Below the pieces are notes generated by a model. The model saw only the letters and a program-made list of their open reading frames with translations. It had not been told where the DNA came from and did not search any database. Shown piece by piece: positions 8,822 through 16,675 of a stretch of 21,604 bases of DNA. This DNA comes from CANHVK01 sp046304235 (lineage in GTDB: Bacteria; Bacteroidota; Bacteroidia; Flavobacteriales_D; Crocinitomicaceae), in contig JBKCEW010000114.1 in assembly GCA_046304235.1 (NCBI GenBank), positions 1 to 21,604 of the forward strand, given 5' to 3'. The translations under genes were made by a program, and so were the position numbers. Position 1 is the stretch's first letter. Every line of letters starts with the position of its first letter.

Positions 8822-8919
8822 ATTATTATTACAACAACAAGCAGTTATTTGTTTTCGATAATTCAAATAACATTAAAATATACTAATTTTACAATACATT
8901 TTTTTACCGAATTAGATTT

Positions 8920-10110
8920 ATGACACTATCCATTGTTATACCTGCTCTCAACGAAGAAGACAGTATTGCTTCGATTATTGAAAGAACTTTAGCTGCAACT
9001 CCTATAATTATATCAAATACAGATGTTACAGAAGTTGAAATCACAGTAGTAAGTGATGGTTCTACAGATAATACCGTAAAGATCGCACAAAGTTATTTGC
9101 CAAAAATTAATTTAATCATTTTTGAGAAAAATAAAGGGTATGGTGCAGCTATCAAGCAAGGATGGAATGAGTCTAAAGGAGATTTAGTCGCATTTTTAGA
9201 CGCAGATGGAACTTGTGATCCATTATTTTTTGAAAACTTATGTAATCTATTAAAAACTGAAAATGCGGATGTAGTTTTAGGTTGTCGTCTCAATAAGGAA
9301 TCTAAAATGCCATTGATTCGTAGGGTAGGTAATTTTATGTTTGCGACGCTTTTAACATTTTTATCTTCATCTAAAGTAAAAGATACAGCGAGTGGAATGC
9401 GTGTTGTCCGTAGGTCAAGTTTAGTTAAATTATATCCTTTGCCAGATGGACTTCATTTTACACCTGCAATGAGTGCTAAGGCTCTGATGAATGAAAATGT
9501 CACAATTGCAGAAATAGATATGCCTTATAATGAAAGAGACGGGGAGTCTAAATTACATGTATTGAAAGATGGTATACGTTTTTTACGCGTAATTTTTACT
9601 GCAGCTTTTTTATACCGTCCTCAAGTTATTTTTAATACTGCTGCATTCACTTTGTTAGTTTTAGCTGGCTTGCTTATGGTTCAACCTATCGGTTTTTACT
9701 TTTCAAACCACAAAGTAGCGGAATGGATGATTTATCGATTTATTGTTTCTGAAACCTTTGCAGTCACTGCAATGGTATTGTTAAGTAGTTCCTTTGTTTT
9801 GCACAATACAGTTTGGCTTTCCCTGTCTAATTCCATTGAGAACGAGAAAATATCAGGAATTGTCGTTACTTTTTTCAAATCTACCTTTTCAACTATACTT
9901 GCACTCGTATTATTAATTATAGGTTTGGTATTAATTGGGAATAGTGTTAATTCAAGATTAACCACAGGGCATACGCAAGAACATTGGTCTCGCTATATTG
10001 CTTTTTCCTTTTTTACCATTACCGGATTCATTATACTTATCACAAAATGGATAAATTGGGTATTCTCGTTATTAAAAGATAAGGTGAATTATATTCAAAA
10101 GAATAGATAA
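8920..10110 (+). CDS. GT2 polyprenyl-phosphate (DPM1-like) glycosyltransferase with C-terminal membrane domain
   Basis: This 396-residue enzyme has a GT-A domain at about residues 2-225 and four predicted helices in the C-terminal 160 residues (around 237-257, 270-295, 320-342 and 363-385). Key motifs are IVIPALNEED (5-14), VSDGSTDNT (44-52), the DXD-type DADGTCDP (94-101), KDTASGMRVV (154-163) and the basic RDGESKL (206-212). The last two are typical of dolichol/undecaprenyl-phosphate sugar synthases. It probably charges a polyprenyl phosphate with one sugar for use by a membrane GT-C enzyme. It is a single-gene plus-strand block, divergent from the GT-C gene at 8792 with 127 bases between them, and ends 6 bases before the convergent acyltransferase gene. 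It differs clearly from the two-helix enzyme at 1476, so the locus may charge two different sugars. Family call strong, specificity unknown. Confidence 0.9.
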   Translation: MTLSIVIPALNEEDSIASIIERTLAATPIIISNTDVTEVEITVVSDGSTDNTVKIAQSYLPKINLIIFEKNKGYGAAIKQGWNESKGDLVAFLDADGTCDPLFFENLCNLLKTENADVVLGCRLNKESKMPLIRRVGNFMFATLLTFLSSSKVKDTASGMRVVRRSSLVKLYPLPDGLHFTPAMSAKALMNENVTIAEIDMPYNERDGESKLHVLKDGIRFLRVIFTAAFLYRPQVIFNTAAFTLLVLAGLLMVQPIGFYFSNHKVAEWMIYRFIVSETFAVTAMVLLSSSFVLHNTVWLSLSNSIENEKISGIVVTFFKSTFSTILALVLLIIGLVLIGNSVNSRLTTGHTQEHWSRYIAFSFFTITGFIILITKWINWVFSLLKDKVNYIQKNR

Positions 10111-10118
10111 ATTCTTTT
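10097..10118. terminator. Possible bidirectional hairpin terminator between convergent genes
   Basis: AAAAGAAT (10097-10104) pairs perfectly with ATTCTTTT (10111-10118) around AGATAA, whose last three bases are the stop codon of the 8920 gene. The stem is AT-rich with one G-C pair, and the T-run lies inside the 3' arm on both strands, so it would be a weak terminator at best. It is the only structure in a 6-base gap between two convergent genes. A nearly identical hairpin occurs at 17596-17614. Confidence 0.35.
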
Positions 10119-11088
10119 AAAGAGAATCATGATCATAGGGACTGATATTCCAATAGGTGCAATTTTTTAGGGTTTGGTAATCCTCTTTCTTTGTAAGTGT
10201 AATAAAAGGAGTTCGATACGACAAGGGGCCTTTCGATAAAGGGTTTGACATAAAGCCAATTTTTTTTAAGGGTAAGCTCCAACTACCTTTTTCCTGCGAA
10301 AATGCTAGTATTCCTTTGATGTATTGTGTCCTTTTTTCATTTGTCAGTATGTTTTTTAGGAGTTGCTTCCCTTCCGAAATAGTATTGAAATGATGGTCAA
10401 TCAACTGGATGGTATTATTTTCTACATAATACACTAGGAATGAAGTCGTAATTTGTTGTTTTGGGGCTAAGGTGATCATTTTATACGCATGTAAGGGATT
10501 TTTTAATCGCCAAGCATATTTTTCGATTGTACGTTTTGTATGTATTCTATTTTTTGTATCCGATTCTATTAAATGTTTAATTTTGTTTAGATTATCGATG
10601 GTGCATTCAGTGGTAGTATAGCTGTTGTTTTTTAGGATAAAATGTTTGAAAAAAGTAGGGTAAAACAGATTTTTACAATCAAAGAGGTGTTTCCAGCCAA
10701 ATTTCAAAAATCCAGGAGTAGATTCACTTCCTCCAAATCCAATGATAAATAATTGATTTTCTTGTTCGAGTTCGCTATAACAATGTTTTGCTAATAACTG
10801 AAATAATCCTTTCCGACGATGCTTAGAATGTGTCATGGTGTCACAGGATTGGTAGATCAATTTATCTTCTCCGAAATAGGAAATCATTTGCGGAATTACG
10901 CCATAATATGCCGCAATTTCATTGGTGGAGGATTTTGCATAATAACCTCTTACAAAACCATCGGGGTTGTCGATGTATTTCCATTTAAAATAGGAAATGT
11001 CTACTTCCATACCGAAACAATCTTGCATCAATGGAATGAGGCAATCAAAATCAACTTGTTCTAATCGGTGAATGGTATAGTTTTCCAT
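10117..11088 (-). CDS. GNAT-superfamily acyltransferase
   Basis: This 323-residue protein resembles the long GNAT proteins found in polysaccharide loci. The N-terminal acceptor-side segment has a FKWKYIDNPDG motif at 34-44. Motif A, which binds the pyrophosphate of acetyl-CoA, is recognisable in HSKHRRKGLFQLLA (87-100). It is followed by IGFGGSEST and a Pro-Gly-Phe segment with a Trp-Lys-His near 130-135. The remaining 170 residues form a second domain that I cannot assign. It would acylate (probably acetylate) an amino group or hydroxyl of a sugar, at the cytoplasmic side. It is the last gene of a three-gene minus operon, 6 bases after the polysaccharide deacetylase gene. An acyltransferase and a deacetylase in one operon suggests de-N-acetylation followed by re-acylation, but this is inference. 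A FemAB-like peptidyl role is a less likely alternative. Confidence 0.82.
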   Translation of the reverse strand: MENYTIHRLEQVDFDCLIPLMQDCFGMEVDISYFKWKYIDNPDGFVRGYYAKSSTNEIAAYYGVIPQMISYFGEDKLIYQSCDTMTHSKHRRKGLFQLLAKHCYSELEQENQLFIIGFGGSESTPGFLKFGWKHLFDCKNLFYPTFFKHFILKNNSYTTTECTIDNLNKIKHLIESDTKNRIHTKRTIEKYAWRLKNPLHAYKMITLAPKQQITTSFLVYYVENNTIQLIDHHFNTISEGKQLLKNILTNEKRTQYIKGILAFSQEKGSWSLPLKKIGFMSNPLSKGPLSYRTPFITLTKKEDYQTLKNCTYWNISPYDHDSL

Positions 11089-11094
11089 ACGTTT

Positions 11095-12078
11095 TTATCT
11101 TTTGATTACACTTTTTATCTTTCCAATAATTCCAAATGTATGTGCTAAAAGCAACTCGGTATTTTGGTGGTATTGATTGATGCGATAATAACTTCCAGAT
11201 TTAAAATTGAAACTGTCCTTAATTACTGTAGGTTTATCTTCGGTTTTCAGTAAATAACGATAGCCATTTTCAATAGCCATTTGATCAATTTGTGTATTTG
11301 AAGCTCCATTCGGATATGCAATGACCTCAATCTTTTTTTTCAGGATTTTCTCCAGTTGTTTTTTTGAGTGTGTGAGTTCAAAATGTATATCATTTGATTT
11401 TATCTGCGTCATTACAGCATGCGTATGCGAATGTGAGCCAATTTCTATCAGTTTGTTATCTGCAAGTTCTGTTAGTTCTTCCGTAGATATGACCCGTGAA
11501 TAGTTCTCTGTTTTCATGTCTAAATTATGGTGCATAACCTCGGTGAATTTACGTTTCTCTTCTTTCGGTAAATTGGATAGTATTTTTGTGAATTCGTTTT
11601 CTGTTTCAATGGGTAAGTCGTAATTAATTTTTATCGGTTTCTCTGTAAAAACAGCATCCAAGTAGGAACTGATTTTTTTAGTGGAATTTAAGATATCATA
11701 TACGCGTAGAAAATCTTGCGGTAATTTTGTTTCCAATATTTCCGTATCTATGTTGATGTTAAATTTTAACTGGTGTTTCTCCATGAAAGGTAGAACATGC
11801 TCTACAATGTCATACATTCCATCATCAAATGTTATAATCGCTGCAGGTTTGGTAGGATTTGATTGGTAATATTGTTCTATCTCAGAGAAGTGAATGATTT
11901 CATAGCGCTTAGCTAAAAACAAACAAGTTTCTTGGTATACTTTTGTTGGCACGGCAGGGTAAAATGTGAATGGGTTGTCGTTTACCTGATGAAATAGAAC
12001 AGTTAACAGTTCATTTTTCTTACGAAAAGGTTTGTAATTCAGTGTTAAAAAACGGATTAAACGAAAAATATATTGCAT
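11095..12078 (-). CDS. Polysaccharide deacetylase (CE4/NodB-type domain)
   Basis: This 327-residue protein has carbohydrate esterase 4 motifs. ITFDDG (82-87) supplies the catalytic base and metal-binding Asp. HSHTH (216-220) supplies the two metal-binding histidines, and IAYPNG (253-258) is the third motif. It would remove N-acetyl groups (or O-acetyl) from sugar residues. No signal peptide is evident; a short hydrophobic stretch occurs at the very N-terminus. About 130 residues separate motif 1 from motif 2, far more than the roughly 50 of a minimal NodB domain, so a mostly helical insert of some 80 residues (about 110-200) sits over the active site. The gene lies 9 bases after a GT4-like gene and 6 bases before a GNAT gene. 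Its start at 12078 leaves no overlap. Family call strong; a cytoplasmic nucleotide-sugar or lipid-linked sugar substrate is plausible. Confidence 0.9.
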   Translation of the reverse strand: MQYIFRLIRFLTLNYKPFRKKNELLTVLFHQVNDNPFTFYPAVPTKVYQETCLFLAKRYEIIHFSEIEQYYQSNPTKPAAIITFDDGMYDIVEHVLPFMEKHQLKFNINIDTEILETKLPQDFLRVYDILNSTKKISSYLDAVFTEKPIKINYDLPIETENEFTKILSNLPKEEKRKFTEVMHHNLDMKTENYSRVISTEELTELADNKLIEIGSHSHTHAVMTQIKSNDIHFELTHSKKQLEKILKKKIEVIAYPNGASNTQIDQMAIENGYRYLLKTEDKPTVIKDSFNFKSGSYYRINQYHQNTELLLAHTFGIIGKIKSVIKR

Positions 12079-12087
12079 GATTTTAGT

Positions 12088-13371
12088 TTAAATTATCGCA
12101 TGTATTTTTGAAGCTAAAAGTTCCGTTTGTTTACTTCTTGCATAAAATTGTATTCGTTCCTGATTTGTTTTTTTGAACGAAGATTTATTTGATTTACAAA
12201 GCAGTAAAGCCTCTAATTTTTCTTTCACTTCTTGCATGGTATCACAGTTGATTCCTAGTTTTGTGTCGTTTAAAATTTGTTCGATGATATCTTTGTCATT
12301 TGGATAGTGTAGAATATTTTTTTGTAACCCGATGTATTCAAATAATTTACTAGATGGAATGCCTGTAAATCCTTGGTAGGAAAGCATTAGTAATAGATCT
12401 GCGTTTTTTTGAAGTTCTAGCACTTCCTGCTTAGGTAACCAATTACTAATATGCAGATATTCTTCAAATCCTTCCATCGCTTGGCTAACACGTAATGTTT
12501 GTTTCTGATCGAAGCCCAATCCTGGAAAATGTATGTGTATTTTTTTATTGGAGGTTTTCGTGTTGTTTTCGATAATTAATTGCAAAATATCTTCGATGGG
12601 TTGATTATAGTAGAGTGTACCATTGTGGACGATGTGAAACGCTTCCGATGCAGAAAATTCGGGACATGTTATCGCTTCATCATAGCCATTTAATATTATA
12701 TGACCAGGAATTTCGAGGAAATTACTGATTTGTTGTACATAATTATCGGAAACTGTAGTGAAAAACGCTGCTGTTGCGCACCATTTTTTTTCAAATTTAC
12801 TTTGTAAAAAGTACAATGCCTTATTGATTCCTCTTACTTGAACCGCCATTTTATTGGTCGTCCAAGCATCGCGATAATCCGCAATCCATGGAATATCTGT
12901 CTTTTTATGTAACAAATAACAAAATTTGAATTGTATGAAAGGATTGGCAGAGGTTAGTAGGACTTTTACATCTTTGTTCTTTTTCAGATATTCCAAGGTG
13001 AAATCGTAGAAGTTTGTATAGGGAATAAAACGATTGCTTATTAACTCCAATAACATTGTTAAAATCGTCAAAAATTTGCTTGTGTATTTTTTTAAAATGG
13101 AGTTCTTTGAACTTAAAAAAATCCGATCTCTTAAACTAGATTTGTAGGGTAAGTAATACACTTCGTGTGAATCAAAAACTTCATGTTTTATAGAAGATCC
13201 AGTAGATTTTAATACATCTTCAGGTGTGTTAATTGCTAAGTCCCAATTTCGAGTGACAATTACAGGGTATATTCCGAATGAATTCAAATGTTTTGCAAAA
13301 CCTGTAACCCTATTGGAAGCCGTTAGGCTACAAGGATGGTAAAAATAGGAAAGTATCAGGATTTTTTTCAT
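12088..13371 (-). CDS. GT4-like glycosyltransferase (GT-B fold)
   Basis: This 427-residue protein opens with KKILILSYFYHP (2-13), the usual first strand of GT-B enzymes that process lipid-linked glycans. It contains LLTSANPFIQ (138-147) and WIADYRDAW (162-170), then a HNGTLYYNQP (249-258) donor-domain entry and WLPKQEVLELQKNADLLLML (311-330). It ends the donor site with IPSSKLFEYIGLQKNIL (338-354), where Lys342 and Glu345 correspond to the nucleotide-diphosphate contacts in relatives. The E-x7-E motif is not of the classic spacing, so this is a divergent GT4-type enzyme. It heads the minus operon with the deacetylase and acyltransferase. An exact TAnnTTTG box lies 21 bases upstream of the ATG at 13371. 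Donor, acceptor and linkage are unknown. The family call is good. Confidence 0.87.
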   Translation of the reverse strand: MKKILILSYFYHPCSLTASNRVTGFAKHLNSFGIYPVIVTRNWDLAINTPEDVLKSTGSSIKHEVFDSHEVYYLPYKSSLRDRIFLSSKNSILKKYTSKFLTILTMLLELISNRFIPYTNFYDFTLEYLKKNKDVKVLLTSANPFIQFKFCYLLHKKTDIPWIADYRDAWTTNKMAVQVRGINKALYFLQSKFEKKWCATAAFFTTVSDNYVQQISNFLEIPGHIILNGYDEAITCPEFSASEAFHIVHNGTLYYNQPIEDILQLIIENNTKTSNKKIHIHFPGLGFDQKQTLRVSQAMEGFEEYLHISNWLPKQEVLELQKNADLLLMLSYQGFTGIPSSKLFEYIGLQKNILHYPNDKDIIEQILNDTKLGINCDTMQEVKEKLEALLLCKSNKSSFKKTNQERIQFYARSKQTELLASKIHAII

Positions 13372-13392
13372 TGATTCAATACAAATATCCTA

Positions 13393-13400
13393 CAAAAATA
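13393..13400 (-). promoter_or_regulatory. Bacteroidota-type -7 promoter box for the 13371-10117 operon
   Basis: The minus strand reads TATTTTTG, an exact TAnnTTTG match, 21 bases before the ATG at 13371, the same distance as for the 8792 gene. A TTG lies 12 bases further upstream, too close for the usual -33 element, so only the -7 half is convincing. On the plus strand, for the gene at 13500, the best match is a one-mismatch TACATTTT at 13445-13452. Confidence 0.4.
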
Positions 13401-13499
13401 GGACTTTAAACGCAATTATATAGTAAAGAGTATCATTGTAGACTTACATTTTTTTATTAATATTACAAAAACTGTATTAAGTCATATTGCATCCACTGA

Positions 13500-14828
13500 A
13501 TGAAAGTCTTTTTTCAAAAATTATTTTCAAAGATTATATTTCGAATTCGTCCTGAAGATTTTCCGAGATTACTCGTATTATTATCTTATTTACCAGTTTT
13601 TTATCGAGAAAGGGATAAGTCAATTCTTACCATCAACACCCACGACCAATCTGGAGGAGCGTCCAAAATAGCATATCAAATCGCTAACAATTCACGTAAC
13701 TTTTTTCAAAGTTCTTTTTTTGTAGGTATTAAAAAAAGAACTGAGGATTGGATTTATACACTTCCAGCAATGCGGGAGAATGAACTAACCTCTGTATTAA
13801 ATTATCACGAGAAAGAAGGCGGGTGGTTGGATTTTTCCAAGTTGGGTGCCCTACAATTACGAAAAGACAATATGTTTAAAAAGGCGAGTATTGTTCATTT
13901 TCATAATTTACATGGGTATTATTTTTCGTATGCACTATTACCAGTTTTAGGTAAAGGAAAAAAAGTGGTTTGGACTTTGCATGATGATCATGCTATCACA
14001 GGACATTGTTCGTTTACGATGCAATGTGCACGTTGGAAAGTAGGGTGTGGATCTTGTGCTAGTTTGGAGGTATATCCAGCGATACAAAAAGATACGACCA
14101 AGGAATTATTGTATTGGAAGAAAAAATGGATAAATCAACTGAATCCAATTATTGTTTCTCCTTCCAAATGGTTAGCGGATCGAGTTACGTTAAGTTATCC
14201 TAATTTGACAGATATTCGTGTAATTCACAATGGTATAGATACAGATATATTTGTTCCAAGGGATAAAAATCAATTAAGGGAGGAGTTACATCTACCTAAG
14301 GACAAGTTTTTAGTATTGTTTGTTGCTGAATTCGCAACGGATAATCCTTTTAAAGGAGGGGAAATAGTACGAGAGGTGATTCGAAAGACAACAATTGAAT
14401 CTATTTGTTTTATTACGATTGGCGCTGAAAATAAATCTGTCCATCCACATCATCAGGAGTTCCCGTATATTTCGGATGAAAGAGAATTAGCTAAATTGTA
14501 TGCTGCTTGTGATGTCTTATTTTATCCTACCAATGCGGATAATTTTCCATTAGTAGTGTTGGAAGCGATGGGCTGTGGATTACCAGTGATTGCTTCTGGT
14601 ATTGCTGGAATTCCTGAAATTATTGAGGATACTGTCAATGGTTTTTTAGTGGAAGGGTATTCAGATGTTTCTAACTACGAAAGAGTGTTGCAACACGTTT
14701 TTGACATACGAGATACACCTAAATTTCTTGATATAATAGGTAAATCACGCGAAACTGTTTTGGAAAAATATAGTTTATCTATGATGTTGGAAAATTATCA
14801 GGCACTATATCGTTCGCTTTTGAATTAG
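13500..14828 (+). CDS. GT4 family glycosyltransferase with a conserved cysteine cluster (WcaC/WcaL-like)
   Basis: This 442-residue GT-B enzyme starts with a basic N-terminus and has INTHDQSGGASKIA at 45-58, the acceptor-side glycine loop. VVWTLHDDHAITGHC (156-170) follows, then cysteines 176, 183 and 186 in a C-x5-C-x6-C-x2-C array. This pattern recurs in colanic-acid-type transferases and may bind metal or form a structural knot. NGID (244-247) marks the linker. The donor site ADNFPLVVLEAMGCGLP (346-362) carries Glu355, and an Asp-Asn-Phe replaces the usual first Glu, as in that subfamily. It would extend a lipid-linked oligosaccharide in the cytoplasm. It heads the four-gene plus operon 13500-17607, with 6 bases to the next gene. 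No exact -7 box is visible upstream, though 128 bases separate it from the divergent operon. Sugar specificity unknown. Confidence 0.92.
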   Translation: MKVFFQKLFSKIIFRIRPEDFPRLLVLLSYLPVFYRERDKSILTINTHDQSGGASKIAYQIANNSRNFFQSSFFVGIKKRTEDWIYTLPAMRENELTSVLNYHEKEGGWLDFSKLGALQLRKDNMFKKASIVHFHNLHGYYFSYALLPVLGKGKKVVWTLHDDHAITGHCSFTMQCARWKVGCGSCASLEVYPAIQKDTTKELLYWKKKWINQLNPIIVSPSKWLADRVTLSYPNLTDIRVIHNGIDTDIFVPRDKNQLREELHLPKDKFLVLFVAEFATDNPFKGGEIVREVIRKTTIESICFITIGAENKSVHPHHQEFPYISDERELAKLYAACDVLFYPTNADNFPLVVLEAMGCGLPVIASGIAGIPEIIEDTVNGFLVEGYSDVSNYERVLQHVFDIRDTPKFLDIIGKSRETVLEKYSLSMMLENYQALYRSLLN

Positions 14829-14834
14829 AAATAC

Positions 14835-15662
14835 ATGAAATTATCTATACTACTCGTCGTACTCAACAACAAAGCATTTATCGCTCAAGCGATGGATAAT
14901 TTTTTAGCACAATCTTGTCCGGAAGCAGAATTGTTGGTGATGGATGGTGCTAGTACCGATGGGACATTGTCTATCATTGAAGCGTATGCAGCTCGATATC
15001 CAACTATTCGTTATGTTTCTGAAAAAGATGCTGGTCAATCGGATGCAATGAACAAAGGTTTGCGAATTGCTAACGGCGAATTTGTTAGTTTTTTGAATGT
15101 AGACGATTATTATTCGGAAGGGGTTTTAAACGAAGTTGTGGAAATGTTATACGCGGATGCCTCCATTGATTTTATCACTGGAAATTGTAACGTTTGGGAT
15201 GCACAAGGAGAACTAATTTACATAAATAGACCCTTTCCCATGGAGAAACACCATGTGTTGAGCGGTTATCATTTTCCTGTAAATCCTACTGCTTATTTTT
15301 ACCGTAAATCCATCCATGAAAAAGTAGGGTTTTATAACGAAAAGAACCATTACAATATGGATTTGGAGTTTATTGTTCAAACAGTTCTTCATTACAAAAT
15401 TACCTATGTGGATCGTATCTGGGGTAATTTTCGTATGTTGCCTAACAGCAAAACTTTTTCCGATCAAAGTAATAGGCAACTAGAAATTCGTAAAAATGAG
15501 TTGTTGTCAACCTATTTAAGAAAGACATCTTATTATGTTCAATTACAGGTGTGGTTATATCGAATGAAAAAAAAACAGTATCCTCGTCTACATTATTTTT
15601 TCCGTGTCTTACAGGATAAAATTAATTTTGAGGTTTCTAAATTGAAAACAAAATTAAAATAG
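14835..15662 (+). CDS. GT2 family glycosyltransferase (WcaA/WcaE-like)
   Basis: This 275-residue soluble GT-A enzyme shows the short pattern typical of colanic-acid and capsule GT2 enzymes. SILLVVLNN (4-12) is the first strand, VMDGASTDGT (35-44) binds the nucleotide, SEKDAGQSDAMNKG (62-75) is the signature loop of this subgroup, and FLNVDD (86-91) is the metal-binding motif. NPTAYFYRKS and a later NMDLEFI segment complete the acceptor half; the final 60 residues are basic. It lies 6 bases after the GT4 gene and 2 bases before the next GT2 gene. A run of nine A residues at 15567-15575 encodes three lysines near the C-terminus and would truncate the tail if it slipped. The G+C content looks higher here than in flanking genes. 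Donor and acceptor unknown; family call strong. Confidence 0.92.
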   Translation: MKLSILLVVLNNKAFIAQAMDNFLAQSCPEAELLVMDGASTDGTLSIIEAYAARYPTIRYVSEKDAGQSDAMNKGLRIANGEFVSFLNVDDYYSEGVLNEVVEMLYADASIDFITGNCNVWDAQGELIYINRPFPMEKHHVLSGYHFPVNPTAYFYRKSIHEKVGFYNEKNHYNMDLEFIVQTVLHYKITYVDRIWGNFRMLPNSKTFSDQSNRQLEIRKNELLSTYLRKTSYYVQLQVWLYRMKKKQYPRLHYFFRVLQDKINFEVSKLKTKLK

Positions 15663-15664
15663 GT

Positions 15665-16675
15665 ATGATAGATGTTTCCATACTCATGTGTAGTTATAAC
15701 GGTCAATCGAACATAGCTAGTTCTATTCGAGCTATCGCATCCTTGGATATATCCGAATTACAAGGTGTTGAACTCATTTTTGTAGATAATGGTTCGACCG
15801 AGAATATGGAAGGTTTGGTTCAGTCACTTTGGGAAACATATAATGCACCATTTACTTTACACACATTTACCGAAAAAAAATCAGGTAAAGTTTCTGCTTT
15901 ATTGCAAGGACTTACCGCAGTTCGTGGAAACTATGTCGTAATTTGTGATGACGATAATGAATTAGCTTCTAACTATTTGCAAATTGGGTTTAATTATTTG
16001 GAACAACATCCAACTGTAGGTGTATTAGGAGGACATGGTATGCCACAGTCTTCGGTTGATTTACCAAACTGGTTTGAGGCAGTAAAATACAATTATGCGT
16101 GTGGAGCACAAGCTACTAAAACAGGCAACGTCCAGCCAGAACGCAATGTGGTCTATGGTGCAGGATTATGGTTTCGTAAATCCGCATATGATCGTGCCGT
16201 ACAAAATGGATTTCGCTTTATTTTTAACTATGTAAGAGATAATCCTCGTATGCGCGATATGTCGAATGGAGGGGAAGATGGTGAGTTATGTTGGGCTATC
16301 AAGTACCAAGGGTATGACGTACATTATCATGCGGATCTAAAGTTTGTACATCATATTGAGTTGTATAAATTAACAACAGATTATTATACATCGATTAAAG
16401 CGCGAAAGACACAATGCACCTTGTTTGCTTCCTTATATTATCGTGTGCTTACCATGCCCTATTCTAGGGTAGACAAATTTTGGGTGAAAGAATTGTTTTA
16501 TATATTCGTTCATTACCTGAAGAATTTTATGTTTACCAGGCATTATGTTATGGGAGAGATTAAACGGAATAGAAGTAATGTGAAGATGCTCCTACATTAT
16601 CGTGCAAAATATGATAACTATGTGAATCAATTATTGGCTTTTAGGGATAATTCAAAAGTTAAGCTCGAATGTTAA
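15665..16675 (+). CDS. GT2 family glycosyltransferase
   Basis: This 336-residue GT-A enzyme reads VSILMCSYNG (4-13), FVDNGSTEN (39-47), then SGKVSALLQGL (73-83). CDDDNEL (94-100) is the metal-binding motif. GAGLWFRK (165-172) follows, and GGEDGELCWAIKYQGYDVHY (202-221) contains the Glu-Asp catalytic base of inverting GT2 enzymes. The SGKVSALLQGL segment takes the place of the usual GxxxARNxG loop. The C-terminal 100 residues are rich in Tyr, Phe, Lys and Arg and may associate with the membrane. It starts 2 bases after the preceding stop. It overlaps the next gene by 7 bases at an ATGTTAA junction identical to the one at 6843-6849, implying coupled translation. It resembles the other GT2 enzymes here only in the catalytic core. 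Sugar unknown. Confidence 0.92.
   Translation: MIDVSILMCSYNGQSNIASSIRAIASLDISELQGVELIFVDNGSTENMEGLVQSLWETYNAPFTLHTFTEKKSGKVSALLQGLTAVRGNYVVICDDDNELASNYLQIGFNYLEQHPTVGVLGGHGMPQSSVDLPNWFEAVKYNYACGAQATKTGNVQPERNVVYGAGLWFRKSAYDRAVQNGFRFIFNYVRDNPRMRDMSNGGEDGELCWAIKYQGYDVHYHADLKFVHHIELYKLTTDYYTSIKARKTQCTLFASLYYRVLTMPYSRVDKFWVKELFYIFVHYLKNFMFTRHYVMGEIKRNRSNVKMLLHYRAKYDNYVNQLLAFRDNSKVKLEC

Noticed and set aside
8701..8886. A 61-codon plus-strand frame spanning the start of the GT-C gene and the divergent region
   Set aside because: Its first half is antisense to the GT-C N-terminus and its product is a low-complexity Lys/Asn/Tyr sequence. It also covers the promoter box of the opposite operon.
10819..11064. 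An 81-codon plus-strand frame antisense to the GNAT gene
   Set aside because: It is the complement of the conserved N-terminal and CoA-binding region, and has no domain of its own.
15567..15575. A9 run in a GT2 gene, and a similar A9 on the coding strand at 8738-8730 near the start of a GT-C gene, as slippage sites
   Set aside because: Runs of A or T of eight to nine occur several times in this AT-rich sequence and encode ordinary lysine stretches; nothing sets these apart.
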